Both the position numbers and the translations under genes were made by a program. A stretch of 64,000 nt of DNA from the NCBI RefSeq assembly GCF_013839445.1, contig NZ_JACDIT010000003.1:62001-126000 (forward strand), written 5' to 3'. Below, in pieces: positions 48,291 to 57,764 of this stretch; position 1 is the stretch's first letter, and the number at the start of each line of letters is the position of its first letter. The notes beneath the pieces are model-generated. The model had not been told where the DNA came from, made no database searches, and saw nothing but the letters and a program-made list of their open reading frames with translations. The stretch comes from Chthonobacter albigriseus. Lineage in GTDB: Bacteria; Pseudomonadota; Alphaproteobacteria; Rhizobiales; Pleomorphomonadaceae.

Positions 48291-48600
48291 GCTCGAGGCC
48301 TCGCTGCTGATCAAGGCGGCGGCCCGGCTCCAGGTGGTCCGGGACGAATGGGAAACCGCCCAGGACCAGCTCCACGAAGCCATCACGTTTAACCGCAAGC
48401 TCTGGACCATTCTGGCGACCTCCGCCACCGACGCGGAAAACCCGCTGCCGATCGAAGTGAAGCAGAACATCGGCAATCTCGCGGTCTTCATCTTCTCCCA
48501 GTCGATGCGGATCCTCACCAATCCGGCTCCGGAGCGTCTGACGTCTCTGATCACCATCAATGCCAATATCGCGGCGGGCCTGCGCGGATCGGCGGGTTGA
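48229..48600 (+). CDS. flaF: Flagellar biosynthesis regulator FlaF
   Basis: 123 residues. FlaF blocks: AAQAYQRTQQQTANPRELEASLLIKAAARLQ, FNRKLWTILATSATDAENPLP, KQNIGNLAVFIFSQSMRIL. FlaF promotes flagellin synthesis or export and acts opposite to FlbT. The start ATG lies inside the flbT 3' end, implying translational coupling. A strong terminator follows. Confidence 0.93.
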   Translation: MYNQAAQAYQRTQQQTANPRELEASLLIKAAARLQVVRDEWETAQDQLHEAITFNRKLWTILATSATDAENPLPIEVKQNIGNLAVFIFSQSMRILTNPAPERLTSLITINANIAAGLRGSAG

Positions 48601-48628
48601 AACCCGAAGGTCGAACGGCCTGAAGTAG

Positions 48629-48665
48629 ACGAGGGCGCGGCGAGGCACCGCGCCCTCGTTTCGTT
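48629..48665 (+). terminator. Rho-independent terminator after flbT-flaF
   Basis: A 12-bp perfect stem (48629-48640 with 48648-48659) around a 7-base loop, then TTCGTTT. It separates flaF from the convergent flgL. Confidence 0.85.
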
Positions 48666-48721
48666 TGAGGCCAAGGGAACCGGCAGGACGCCGTGGCGCC
48701 CTGCCCCCACTCAAGCATCGA

Positions 48722-50281
48722 TCAGCGGATGTAGTTGACGAGCGACAGTTCCGAGAGCAGCGACGTCGTCTGGTAGCTCGCCTGCATGCGCGTCTTCAGC
48801 GTCAGGATCTGGGCCGCCACGTCCTCGTACTTCACCCCCTCAACATCATCCACCATCTGCAGCATGGCCGAGCGGTTCGCCTGGTGACGCTCCTTGGCGT
48901 CGTTGGCGACCTTGCCGGCCATGGCGATTTCGGCGTGGATGTCCTGCGGCTTCTCGGCGCCATCCGGGAAGGTGAGCTCGGTGCGGGTGCGCTCGGCCAG
49001 CGCCCGGTAGCGGTCCTTGTCGTCGGCCACGTCGTTGGAGAAGGTCGCGTTTGCCATGGCGGCGAGCGACTGGACGACCTGCCGGAGCCCGTCCTCGTTG
49101 GCGCGGGCGCCGTAGGCGACGTCGACGGTCTTGTCGACACGGCTCGACACGTCGTTGCGCGGCAGCGTCGACGGATCGGCCGGATCGACCGCGTCGTTGG
49201 TGCCGCGGTACCAGAACACGGTGTCGGTCTCGGTGCCGTCGCGCAGCGTCGTGGCGGTCGCCAGCGTGCCGCCGCCCGAGGTGTCGTCGGCGCGCCGGGG
49301 CGCCTGTCCGCCGAAGGTGTCGAAGAACTCCTCCGACGCCTGCACCGCCGAGGCCGCCTTCAGGTCCGTGTTGGCGACGCGCTGGATCTCCGAGGAAAGC
49401 AGCGTATGGAAATTGGCTGCCGTGTCGGCCGGCGTGGCGCCGATCGAGAACTCGCCCTTGCCCGGCGTGGAGGCCGCCGTGGCGGTCAGCGTGATCTTCG
49501 ACAGCGTGCCGTCCGGGTTCTTCAGCTCCATCGAGAAGGTCTGGCCCGTCGTCGGCTGGCCGGTGAAGTCGACGGAGAAGTCGAGGATGCCCTGGTTGGT
49601 CGCCGGATCCGGATCCGGATCGTTGGTGGGCGTCACCGTGACATTGGAGAGCGTCGATTCCGCATCGGCGATCTTGAAGCCGAATACGGCGGACAGCGGC
49701 GTCTGCCGGGCGACGGTGACCGTGCTGCCGGCGACGGCGGTTTCCACGCGTCCGGTTCCCGCGGTGCCCATGTCCGCGACCAGCCGGTCGGCGGTGACCT
49801 GCGAAAGGCCGTCGCGTCCGCCGGCACCTTGCAGCATGGTCTGGATGTCGACGACCGGCTGTGTTTCCGTCGCCGCGCCGGCGAAGAGGTAGCGCCCGTC
49901 GGCCTCCGCGTTGAGCAGGCCGATCACCTCGTCGAGCGCGACGGTCGCAGCCTTCTGGGCGTCCGTGCGGCCGTCCTGGCGCAGCGTGTAGACGTTGGGG
50001 TCGATCGCGGCACGCATGTCGCTCGGGATGTTGCCGAGCCGCGTCATCGCGGTGTCCATCAGCTTCACGCGCAGCGCCATCTGCTCGACGCTGGAGGTGT
50101 AGGATTCAAGGTCGGTGATCTGCGCGCGGAACGACACCGAGACGGTGCGCTTGGTGCCGAGCCCGCCGTAGGTCTCCGACTTCTGGCCGGTGCCGAGCTG
50201 GCGCTGCAGGTCATCGAGCTGCGTGCGCATCTTCACGAGAAGGCCGACGCTGGGCCCGAGAGCGACGGTGGTGATGGCCAT
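48722..50281 (-). CDS. flgL: Flagellar hook-filament junction protein FlgL
   Basis: 519 residues, longer than the ~300-350 typical of FlgL because of a large central insertion (about 140-370). Flagellin-like ends: LDDLQRQLGTGQKSETYGGLG at the N-terminus and VEGVKYEDVAAQILTLKTRMQASYQTTSLLSELSLVNYIR at the C-terminus. Third gene of flgE-flgK-flgL, 17 bases after flgK. Confidence 0.88.
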   Translation of the reverse strand: MAITTVALGPSVGLLVKMRTQLDDLQRQLGTGQKSETYGGLGTKRTVSVSFRAQITDLESYTSSVEQMALRVKLMDTAMTRLGNIPSDMRAAIDPNVYTLRQDGRTDAQKAATVALDEVIGLLNAEADGRYLFAGAATETQPVVDIQTMLQGAGGRDGLSQVTADRLVADMGTAGTGRVETAVAGSTVTVARQTPLSAVFGFKIADAESTLSNVTVTPTNDPDPDPATNQGILDFSVDFTGQPTTGQTFSMELKNPDGTLSKITLTATAASTPGKGEFSIGATPADTAANFHTLLSSEIQRVANTDLKAASAVQASEEFFDTFGGQAPRRADDTSGGGTLATATTLRDGTETDTVFWYRGTNDAVDPADPSTLPRNDVSSRVDKTVDVAYGARANEDGLRQVVQSLAAMANATFSNDVADDKDRYRALAERTRTELTFPDGAEKPQDIHAEIAMAGKVANDAKERHQANRSAMLQMVDDVEGVKYEDVAAQILTLKTRMQASYQTTSLLSELSLVNYIR

Positions 50282-50298
50282 GCGATGCTCCCGTCAGG

Positions 50299-52143
50299 TC
50301 AGATGTTCATGAGGACGTCGAGCATCTCACGGGCGGCCGTGAGAACGCGGGCGTTGGCCTGGTAGGCCGTCTGCAGCTCGATCAGTTGGGCAAGTTCCGT
50401 GTCAACGTCCACTTCGCGGCTCTTCTCGTAGCGTTCCTGCAGGTTGTTGGTGACGATGTCCTGCCCCTCCTTCACGGCGGCGGCGTTTTCGGCCTGCGCG
50501 CCCTGCGTGGAGATGATCTGCTTCAGGAATTGCTGAACCGTTCCCGTGTAGGGCGCGGTGGACGAGCCGATGCCGATCTCCGGCGAGAAGGTGAGCGTGG
50601 TTGCGGTCAGCGCGTCGAGGATTGCCCGCGGGCGGGTGTTGTCGCTGACCGGGTTGGTGGTGGAGTAGTTGACCAGGTGGGCCGGATCCGCCTTCACCGT
50701 GGCGTTGACCATCATGCGCTGGGCGAACCCGCGCTTCTGATCGTTGCCGTCCACGAGGCCGGTAAAGGGATTGGAGCCCGTCGCCGCGTCGATGAAGAGG
50801 TTGAACGCCGGATCGCCCGCCTGCAGGCCGGCGGAGGAGACCGACGCGGTGAGTGCGGTCACCTGCGCGCCGCCGCCGGTCTCGATCCGCAAGAGCTGCC
50901 CGGACGGGTTCGACGCGGTCTGCGCGCCGCCGAGCACCGCGTTGATCTGGGTGACGATGTCCCCGATCGCGCCGGAGCTGATGTCGATGGCGTGTACGGT
51001 GTCGTTCGGGTCGGACGTGTAGTCGTTGCCCGGCGACGTCGCGCTCTTGGTGGCGACGAAGGTGAGCTTCTGCGCGCTCGCCCCGGTGCCCACGGTCAGC
51101 GAGATCGTGTTGCCTTCGCGCAGACCCGTCAGGTCCACGTCGAAGCCGTCGACGCCGGCGGGCTTGGTGCCCTTGTCGACGCGGTTGGACACGCCGAGCG
51201 TGATCGCCGCAGCGAGTTCGTCGAGCTGCGCCTGCGCCTCGACCAGCGTCTCGTCGCGCAGCGCCTTGTAGGCCGCGATGCCGCCGGTGCGGAACGCGCC
51301 TTCAGCGAAGAGGTCGACGCCGTTGGCGCCGAGGCCGGAGATGGTGACGGTGCCGAGCGAGCGCGTGGCGTCGTCGTCCGTCCACTCCGAGCCCGGTCCG
51401 ACGGTGCCGCGGGTGTCGAAGGCCAGCGTGGCGACGGTGTCGTCGTAGAGCAGCGTGCCCGACGACGTGTAGATCGCCACGGCGCCGAACTTCTGCTCCT
51501 CGACGCGCACGTCCATCAGCTTGGAGAGCTCGTCGATCGCCTTGTCGCGCTCGTCGAGCGCGCCGGCCGCGGTCTGGCCGCCCGCCTGGTAGGTGACCAC
51601 CTGCGCATCCAGCTTGGCGATGCGTTCCAGGAGCGTGTTGGCCTTGGTGACCATGTCGCCGATGGAGGTCTCCGCCTCCTGGCGCAGTTGCTGGATGTCG
51701 TCGGAGAGGCTGCGGATCCTGAGCGAGATCGTCTCGGCCGCCGATACCGCCTCCAGCCGCTTGGTGCGGTCCTCCGGCGCGTTGGCGAGCGCTTCGAGCT
51801 TGGACTTGAAATTGTTGAAGACGTTGTCGAGGGAACTGGGATCGGTTGGCCCGCCGAACATGGAATCGAGCCGCTCCAGGGCATCCGCCATGACGGTGGC
51901 GTACTCCTGGCTCGCCGCGCTGGTGCGCCACTGCCGCTGCACGTAGACGTCGATCTCGCGCGTGATCGTATCGGTCGCAACGCCGACGGTCCGCTCCGCG
52001 ATGTAGCGGGCGGAGTTGGTGACCGACTGCCGGCTGTAGCCGACCGAGCCGGAGTTGGCGATGTTGTTCGACGCGACCTCGAGGCCCGTCTGGGTGGCCT
52101 TGAGCCCCGTGAGCGAGATGTTGAGCGCGGTACTGATACCCAT
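50299..52143 (-). CDS. flgK: Flagellar hook-associated protein FlgK
   Basis: 614 residues. N-terminal LNISLTGLKATQTGLEVASNNIANSGSVGYSRQSV and C-terminal DTELAQLIELQTAYQANARVLTAAREMLDVLMNI are diagnostic. First junction protein between hook and filament. Starts 58 bases after flgE. Confidence 0.95.
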   Translation of the reverse strand: MGISTALNISLTGLKATQTGLEVASNNIANSGSVGYSRQSVTNSARYIAERTVGVATDTITREIDVYVQRQWRTSAASQEYATVMADALERLDSMFGGPTDPSSLDNVFNNFKSKLEALANAPEDRTKRLEAVSAAETISLRIRSLSDDIQQLRQEAETSIGDMVTKANTLLERIAKLDAQVVTYQAGGQTAAGALDERDKAIDELSKLMDVRVEEQKFGAVAIYTSSGTLLYDDTVATLAFDTRGTVGPGSEWTDDDATRSLGTVTISGLGANGVDLFAEGAFRTGGIAAYKALRDETLVEAQAQLDELAAAITLGVSNRVDKGTKPAGVDGFDVDLTGLREGNTISLTVGTGASAQKLTFVATKSATSPGNDYTSDPNDTVHAIDISSGAIGDIVTQINAVLGGAQTASNPSGQLLRIETGGGAQVTALTASVSSAGLQAGDPAFNLFIDAATGSNPFTGLVDGNDQKRGFAQRMMVNATVKADPAHLVNYSTTNPVSDNTRPRAILDALTATTLTFSPEIGIGSSTAPYTGTVQQFLKQIISTQGAQAENAAAVKEGQDIVTNNLQERYEKSREVDVDTELAQLIELQTAYQANARVLTAAREMLDVLMNI

Positions 52144-52201
52144 GACGCGGGATCCCGGTGGATCGCGGGCGCCGGATGATCCGGCGCCCGGTCAGTGTCC
52201 G

Positions 52202-53560
52202 TCAGCGGATGATGTTGAGGACGTCGTTCATCATGCTGTCGGCGGTGGTGATGACGCGCGAGTTGGCCGAGAAGGCCTGCTGCGTGACGATTAGCTTGGT
52301 GAACTCCTCGGAGATGTCGACGTTGGACGCCTCCAGCGCCGAGCCCTGGATCTCGCCCGTGGACGAGGTGACCGGAGGACCGGATTCCCGGGTTTCCATG
52401 TAGGCCCCGCCGTCCTGCGGCCGCAGCCACGACTCGCCGGCGAAGGACTTCAGCGGGATCTCGTAGATGTCGAGCGTCTTGCCGTTGGAGTAGTTGGCGG
52501 TGATGCGGCCGCCGGTGGAGATCGACACGTCGACGAAGTTGCCGGTCGGCACGCCGTCCTGCGTCAGCTGGCGAACGCGGGCGCTGCCGTTCTGGTCGTA
52601 GGTCTGCGTGATGCCGGTGGTGCCGTGGTCGAGCGTGATCGTGCCGAGGTTGGTGCCGCCCGCGGTGAAGTTGGCGATCGAGATGCTGCCGGTGGCAGGC
52701 GCCGTCATCGCGCCGGAGCTGTCGAAGGTGTAGGCCTGTCCGGTGTCGAGCCAGATCGGATCGGTGCCGGAGGCATTCTCGTCGGTCTGGTAGAACAGCC
52801 GCCAGGTATCCTCCACCGGGACGGTGGAGTCGGCCTTCACGGTCTTCGCCCAGCGCAGCTGCACCGGGATCGGCGTGCCCATCGGGTCGTAGACCGTCAC
52901 CGTGCCGCCGGAGATCGAGTTCTCCTTGAAGTCGTCGAGCTCGGCGGATGTGACGGACGTCACCGGCGTCGACCACAGCTCGGAGCCGGCAATGGTGCTG
53001 TCGGCGTTCACCGTCTTCGGGTAGTTCGGCAGGTTCAGCTTGTAGTCGATGCGGGTGGTCGGCGCGGCCGGGTAGACGTCGTTCTTGATCTTGATGACGC
53101 CAGGCTTGTCGCCGACCGCGTTGCCGGTCGAGCTGTCCACTTCGAGGCCGGAGAGGTAGTAGCCGGCGCCGTTGACGAGATAGCCTTCCTGGTCGAGCTT
53201 GAAATCGCCGCGGCGGCTGTACATCGTCGTCGGCGAAAACACCGCCTCGCCGTCGATCTCGCCGGTCTTCTTCTGGACGACGAAGAAGCCGTTGCCCTGC
53301 ACCGCCATGAAGGTCTTGGTCTGCGAGGCCTCCACCGAGCCCTGCAGGCCGATCGTGGAGCGCGAGGAGGCGAGCACGTTGCCGGCCGCCATCTGCTCCA
53401 CCTTGGAGGTGCCGCTCTGGATCAGGTCCTGGAAGCTGGTGTCCGTGCGCTTGAAGGCCGTGGTCTGCGAGTTCGCGATATTGCCGGAGATGTTCTCCAG
53501 CGCGAACGACTGGGCTGTCAGTCCGCTGACGGACTTGTTCATGGCTGAAAGGATGCCCAC
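52202..53560 (-). CDS. flgE: Flagellar hook protein FlgE
   Basis: 452 residues, GTG start at 53560 with GGAGA 7 bases upstream. N-terminal MNKSVSGLTAQSFALENISGNIANSQTTAFKR, FlgF/G/E central block FMAVQGNGFFVVQ and C-terminal SNVDISEEFTKLIVTQQAFSANSRVITTADSMMNDVLNIIR. Structural hook subunit. First gene of the flgE-flgK-flgL operon; a perfect sigma-54 promoter lies 68 bases upstream. Confidence 0.95.
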   Translation of the reverse strand: MGILSAMNKSVSGLTAQSFALENISGNIANSQTTAFKRTDTSFQDLIQSGTSKVEQMAAGNVLASSRSTIGLQGSVEASQTKTFMAVQGNGFFVVQKKTGEIDGEAVFSPTTMYSRRGDFKLDQEGYLVNGAGYYLSGLEVDSSTGNAVGDKPGVIKIKNDVYPAAPTTRIDYKLNLPNYPKTVNADSTIAGSELWSTPVTSVTSAELDDFKENSISGGTVTVYDPMGTPIPVQLRWAKTVKADSTVPVEDTWRLFYQTDENASGTDPIWLDTGQAYTFDSSGAMTAPATGSISIANFTAGGTNLGTITLDHGTTGITQTYDQNGSARVRQLTQDGVPTGNFVDVSISTGGRITANYSNGKTLDIYEIPLKSFAGESWLRPQDGGAYMETRESGPPVTSSTGEIQGSALEASNVDISEEFTKLIVTQQAFSANSRVITTADSMMNDVLNIIR

Positions 53561-53627
53561 GGCATTTTCTCCTGGAATAGAGCCGCTCGATGACCGGGTT
53601 CCCGGACGGGAACGTCGGTCTTCATCG

Positions 53628-53642
53628 GCAAGCCGCGTGCCA
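53628..53642 (-). promoter_or_regulatory. Sigma-54 promoter of flgE-flgK-flgL
   Basis: Minus strand reads TGGCAC-GCGGC-TTGC, an exact match to the -24/-12 consensus. The predicted start is near 53616, 56 bases before the flgE GTG. Confidence 0.82.
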
Positions 53643-53714
53643 GCATCGTCTGTGCAAAAAGTTGAGCGAAATCAGTCGGATGTCCCGGGTTGTTCGTTGA
53701 TGAATGATGAACAT

Positions 53715-53765
53715 CCCGGCAAGAACCGGTTTCCGCCCGGCAGCTTTTGCCTCCTGTCCCCGGCA
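53715..53765. promoter_or_regulatory. Phased CCCGGCA array (ftr-like) upstream of flgE
   Basis: CCCGGCA occurs at 53715, 53736 and 53759, spaced 21 and 23 bases (about two helical turns). The middle copy belongs to CCCGGCAGCTTTTGCCTCC (53736-53754), the same pattern as the flgI element. Its centre is 117 bases from the -12 GC of the flgE promoter. Confidence 0.5.
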
Positions 53766-53849
53766 AGAGGAGCCTGAAGGGGCGACCTTCGCCCGCCTTG
53801 TCGCCGCCGGATGCGCCCCCTACCCTCGAATGGACGCTGAGGAGAGACC

Positions 53850-54695
53850 ATGCGCTTTGAGGGAACCGCCGACTATGTCGCCACGCCGGATCTGACGATC
53901 GCGGTCAACGCCGCCGTCACACTGGAGCGGCCGCTGCTGGTGAAGGGGGAGCCGGGCACCGGCAAGACCGTGCTCGCCCGCGAGGTGGCCGAGGCGCTGG
54001 GCGCGCCCTTGATCGAATGGCATGTCAAGTCCACCACCAAGGCGGCCCAGGGGCTCTACGAATACGACGCCGTCTCCCGCCTGCGGGACAGCCAACTGGG
54101 CGACCCGCGCGTCGCCGACATCGCCCACTACATCCGCAAGGGCAAGCTCTGGGAGGCCTTCGAGGCCGACGTGCGCCCGGTGCTGCTGATCGACGAGATC
54201 GACAAAGCCGACATCGAGTTCCCCAACGACCTGCTGCTCGAACTCGACCGGATGGAGTTCTTCGTCTACGAGACCGGCGAGACGATCCGGGCCCGACGCC
54301 GGCCGGTGGTGATCATCACCTCCAACAACGAGAAGGAGCTTCCGGACGCCTTCCTGCGCCGGTGCTTCTTCCACTACATCCGCTTCCCCGACCGGGAGAC
54401 GATGGAGGCCATCGTCGAGGTGCACTACCCCGGCCTGAAGAAGCGCCTGTTGTCGGAGGCGCTGACGGTGTTCTTCGAGATCCGCGAGGTCCAGGGCCTG
54501 AAGAAGCGGCCGTCCACCTCCGAACTCCTCGACTGGATCAAGCTGCTGGTCAACGAGGACATCGACCCGGAGGTGCTGCGCGCCAAGGATGCCCGGTCGG
54601 CAATCCCGCCGCTTCACGGCGCCCTCCTGAAGAACGAGCAGGACGTCCACCTGTTCGAGCGCCTGGCCTTCATGGCGCGGCGCGAAGGGCGCTGA
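53850..54695 (+). CDS. MoxR-family AAA+ ATPase
   Basis: 281 residues. Walker A GEPGTGKT (32-39), Walker B VLLIDEIDKAD, sensor 1 IITSNNEKELPDAFLRRC including the arginine finger region. The N-terminus FEGTADYVATPDLTIAVNAAVTLERPLLVKGEPG is typical of the group that pairs with a VWA (CoxE-like) protein. It acts as a chaperone, probably in metal or cofactor insertion. Its usual partner lies at 58454, four genes downstream. A GAGGAGAG precedes the ATG. Confidence 0.9.
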   Translation: MRFEGTADYVATPDLTIAVNAAVTLERPLLVKGEPGTGKTVLAREVAEALGAPLIEWHVKSTTKAAQGLYEYDAVSRLRDSQLGDPRVADIAHYIRKGKLWEAFEADVRPVLLIDEIDKADIEFPNDLLLELDRMEFFVYETGETIRARRRPVVIITSNNEKELPDAFLRRCFFHYIRFPDRETMEAIVEVHYPGLKKRLLSEALTVFFEIREVQGLKKRPSTSELLDWIKLLVNEDIDPEVLRAKDARSAIPPLHGALLKNEQDVHLFERLAFMARREGR

Positions 54696-54697
54696 AC

Positions 54698-55144
54698 ATG
54701 GCCGCCATCCGCCCCGCCCGCGCCGTCGACCTCCAGGCGATCGAGGCGATCGTGCGTGAGGCCTACGCGATCTACGTGCCGCGGATCGGCAAGGAGCCGG
54801 CGCCGATGAAGGCCGACTACGCCGGCCTCGTCGAAACCGGCCGCGCCGCGGTGCTGGAGGACGAGAGCGGCGTCGCCGGGGTTGTCACCTTCTGGGAGAA
54901 GGCCGACCACATGTACCTCGACGCCGTCGCGGTCGCCGAAAGCGCCCGCGGCAAGGGCTATGGAAAGGCGCTGATCGAGCATGTTGAGGCGGCGGCGCGG
55001 GCGGCAGGCCTGCCGGAGGTGCGGCTCTACACCAACGCCCGGATGACCGAGAACGTGGCGATGTATCCCCGCCTCGGCTACCGCGAGACCCACCGCGCCC
55101 ATGACGAGGGCTACGACCGGGTGTTCTACGTCAAGGCCGTCTGA
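54698..55144 (+). CDS. GNAT family N-acetyltransferase
   Basis: 148 residues. Motif A/B region LDAVAVAESARGKGYGKALIEHVEAAARAAG contains the acetyl-CoA pyrophosphate loop RGKGYG; the C-terminal NVAMYPRLGYRETHR is a standard GNAT end. Substrate unknown. Starts 2 bases after the MoxR stop, so co-expressed with it. Confidence 0.88.
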   Translation: MAAIRPARAVDLQAIEAIVREAYAIYVPRIGKEPAPMKADYAGLVETGRAAVLEDESGVAGVVTFWEKADHMYLDAVAVAESARGKGYGKALIEHVEAAARAAGLPEVRLYTNARMTENVAMYPRLGYRETHRAHDEGYDRVFYVKAV

Positions 55145-55162
55145 GTCAGACCCGCGCGGGTC

Positions 55163-56179
55163 CTACTCCTCGACCTTCGCGCCCTTCCCCATCACGCCGC
55201 TCATCACGTCGCCGACGCCAGGGCGCGGCTGGGCGAGGAAGGGCAGCGGGCGGCAGACGTCGATGGCGGCGAGACCGATGCGGGCGGTGAGGAGGCCGTT
55301 GATGACCCCCTCGCCGAGCCGAGCGGATAGGCGTGCGGCGACGCCATGCCCGACGATCTGCTGGATCAGGCTGTCGCCGACGGCCATGCCACCGGTGACG
55401 GCGAGGTGACCGATCACCTGCCGGGTGAGCGACAGGAAGCCGAAGAAGCCCGGACGCCCCCCATAGAGGTCGGCGAGCTTGCGGATCAGGCCGAGCACCG
55501 CCACGAGCACGAAGAGCACGTCGACCACCGCGCGCGGCGATACGGCGGTGACGACGGAGACCCGCTTCGCGGCGTCGGCGACCAGTGTACGGGCCGCGGC
55601 GTCGAGCGGGCGCATCAGTTCGTGCTCGGTGAGGACCAGCAGGTCGCGCCCGTCGATCACCTCCCGCAGATGCCCCGCGAGTGCGCGCCGGCCGCGGGCG
55701 GTATCGGCCCGGTCTCGGTAGAGCGTGACGAGTTCCTTGGAGACGGCGAGCGCCTCGTCCGGTTCGTCCTTGGCGGCGGCGAGCACCGCCCGCTCGCGCA
55801 GGACGTCGATCCGGCGGACGCGGGCGACGCCGACGACCTCCCGGACGATGATGGCGACGGCCGCGACCAGAGCGAGGACGGCGAGCACCAGGCCGGTCCA
55901 GCCGAGCCAGTCGTTGCGGGCGAACAGGTCGCGCACAAGCGCGTCGATCGAGAGACCAACCCCGAGCGAGACGAGGCCGCCGAGCGCGGTCCAGAAGATC
56001 CGCCCCAGCGGCAGGCCACGCCGGCGCGGCACGACGGGAAGTGGCGCGTCCGGCTCCAGCTCTGGCTCCGGCGTGACCACGATGCGGGCGCCGGCGGGCG
56101 TTGCCTCGCCCTCGCGGACGATGGCGACGCCCTCCTCGTTCACCTCGAAGGCGACCGGCTTGCGGGGGGCGCGGGTCAT
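55163..56179 (-). CDS. TIGR01620/DUF697 (YcjF-like) membrane protein
   Basis: 338 residues. Soluble N-terminal ~55 residues, two membrane helices (about 60-80 and 92-112), then DUF697 with further hydrophobic segments (VLFVLVAVLGLIRKLADLYGG, VIGHLAVTGGMAVGDSLIQQIVGHGVAARLSARLGEGVINGLLTARIGLAAIDVCRPLPF). The pairing with YcjX is a conserved proteobacterial unit linked to envelope stress. Its ATG overlaps the ycjX stop by 4 bases. Confidence 0.88.
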   Translation of the reverse strand: MTRAPRKPVAFEVNEEGVAIVREGEATPAGARIVVTPEPELEPDAPLPVVPRRRGLPLGRIFWTALGGLVSLGVGLSIDALVRDLFARNDWLGWTGLVLAVLALVAAVAIIVREVVGVARVRRIDVLRERAVLAAAKDEPDEALAVSKELVTLYRDRADTARGRRALAGHLREVIDGRDLLVLTEHELMRPLDAAARTLVADAAKRVSVVTAVSPRAVVDVLFVLVAVLGLIRKLADLYGGRPGFFGFLSLTRQVIGHLAVTGGMAVGDSLIQQIVGHGVAARLSARLGEGVINGLLTARIGLAAIDVCRPLPFLAQPRPGVGDVMSGVMGKGAKVEE

Positions 56180-57684
56180 GCGAGGCGGTCTCCGATCAGG
56201 AAGTCGAGCGCGCGGTCGAGCCGGATGTGCGGAAGCGACAGCGTGACGCCCTCCGCCGTCGTCTCCAGCCGGGGCGGCCGGAAGCGGAGGAAGCGCATGT
56301 CTGGAATGAGCGTCTCGGTGGCCGCGGGCGAGCGGGCGTCCACCGGCGCGCCTTCCGGCATGGCGCGCTGCACGGCCTCGAACAGCACGTCCGGGTTCTC
56401 CGGCAGGTCGCCCGGAAAGAGGGTGATCGTCTCGCCGCCGTGGTAGGTCCGACCGTCGATGGTCTCGCCGGCCTGCGGCGTGCCCTGGATGCTTGGCAGG
56501 TCCTCGCCGTCGACCCGCATCATCGCCTCGCGCGTGGCGCGGACGGCGGCGATGGCGCGGACGTCAACGGTGGCGCCGGCAAAAGAGGCGCGAGCGATGG
56601 CCTTGTCGAGCAGGCGCTTCAGGATCGCCTCCAGCCGGTCGTGGCTGGTCTGGTGCAGGTGGTCGGCCTTGGTGGCGGCGAACAGGATCCGGTCGATCCG
56701 GCGGGTCAGCACCGAGGAGAGCCAGGACGACCGGCCGGGCCGGAAGGAGCCGAGGATCTCCGCGAGCGCGACTTCAAGGTCGGTGACGGCCGCCGGACCG
56801 GCGTTGAGCGCGGCGAGCACGTCGACGAGCACCACCTGCCGGTCGAGCCGGGCGAAGTGGGTGCGGAAGAACGGCCGCACGACGATGTCCTTGTAGGCGT
56901 CGAACCGCCGCTCCATCAGCTCCCAGAGGCTGCCGCGCGGAGCGGATCCCTCAGCTGGGATGGCGAGCGGGGCGAAGGTGAGCGCGGGCGAGCCGGCGAG
57001 GTCGCCCGGCATCAGGAAGCGGCCGGGCGGCACCATGGAGAGCGCGTGCCCGTCCGCACGGGCGGCGGCGAGATAGGCGGTGAACAGGCGGTGCGCCTCC
57101 TCCGCGCGCTCGTCGTCGGCGGGTGCGGCGGGGTCGAGCCGGTCGAGGTGCGCAAGCCATTCCCCGGCGATCGCGGCGCGGCCCGGCATCCGCGCCCGCT
57201 CGATGGCTTCAAGGCTCCAGGCGCGGAAGTCCTTGGCGAGCAGCGGCAGGTCGAGCAGCCACTCGCCGGGGTAGTCGACGATGTCGAGGTTGAGCCGTCC
57301 GCGCCCGAGGGTGCGGGAGAAAAAGCTCGCGCTCTCGTAGGCGATGGTGAGCCGCATCTCCGAGATCATGCGGGTGGATTCCGGCCAGACCCGCGCGTCG
57401 ACCAGCTTCTTGACGTGGCCACGGTAGTCGAAGGTGGGTACGTCGTCGTGCAGCTGCGGCCGAAGCTCGGCGCTTTCCAGCCGGCGCGCCCGCCACGGCT
57501 CGAACAGCGGCAGCCGGCCGCCGTGGATGAGATTGTGGACGAGCGCGGTGATGAACACCGTCTTGCCGGCCCGGGCGAGCCCCGTGACGCCGAGCCGGAG
57601 CGACGGCGATCCGAGGCTGGTGGCGAACTCGGCCGCGTTCTCCAGCGCGATCCGCGCCTCGTCGGTCAGGGAAGTCAGTCTCAA
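56176..57684 (-). CDS. ycjX: YcjX/DUF463 family P-loop protein
   Basis: 502 residues, TTG start at 57684 (the family begins with SLxDEARIAL...RLGVTGLARAGKT). Walker A GLARAGKT near 34-41, NLDIVDYPGEWLLDLPLL as a Walker B-like region, and IDRILFAATKADHLHQTSHDRL including the specificity motif TKAD. GTPase/ATPase of unknown role, under phage-shock/heat-shock control in enterobacteria. It is a two-gene operon with the TIGR01620 gene. Confidence 0.9.
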   Translation of the reverse strand: MRLTSLTDEARIALENAAEFATSLGSPSLRLGVTGLARAGKTVFITALVHNLIHGGRLPLFEPWRARRLESAELRPQLHDDVPTFDYRGHVKKLVDARVWPESTRMISEMRLTIAYESASFFSRTLGRGRLNLDIVDYPGEWLLDLPLLAKDFRAWSLEAIERARMPGRAAIAGEWLAHLDRLDPAAPADDERAEEAHRLFTAYLAAARADGHALSMVPPGRFLMPGDLAGSPALTFAPLAIPAEGSAPRGSLWELMERRFDAYKDIVVRPFFRTHFARLDRQVVLVDVLAALNAGPAAVTDLEVALAEILGSFRPGRSSWLSSVLTRRIDRILFAATKADHLHQTSHDRLEAILKRLLDKAIARASFAGATVDVRAIAAVRATREAMMRVDGEDLPSIQGTPQAGETIDGRTYHGGETITLFPGDLPENPDVLFEAVQRAMPEGAPVDARSPAATETLIPDMRFLRFRPPRLETTAEGVTLSLPHIRLDRALDFLIGDRLA

Positions 57685-57764
57685 GGGGGTCTCGCGTCGC
57701 CGGTGGGTCTTTCCCCATGTAGGAACGAATGGCGGGGAACGCAAAACGCTTTCCCGCGCCGCCG

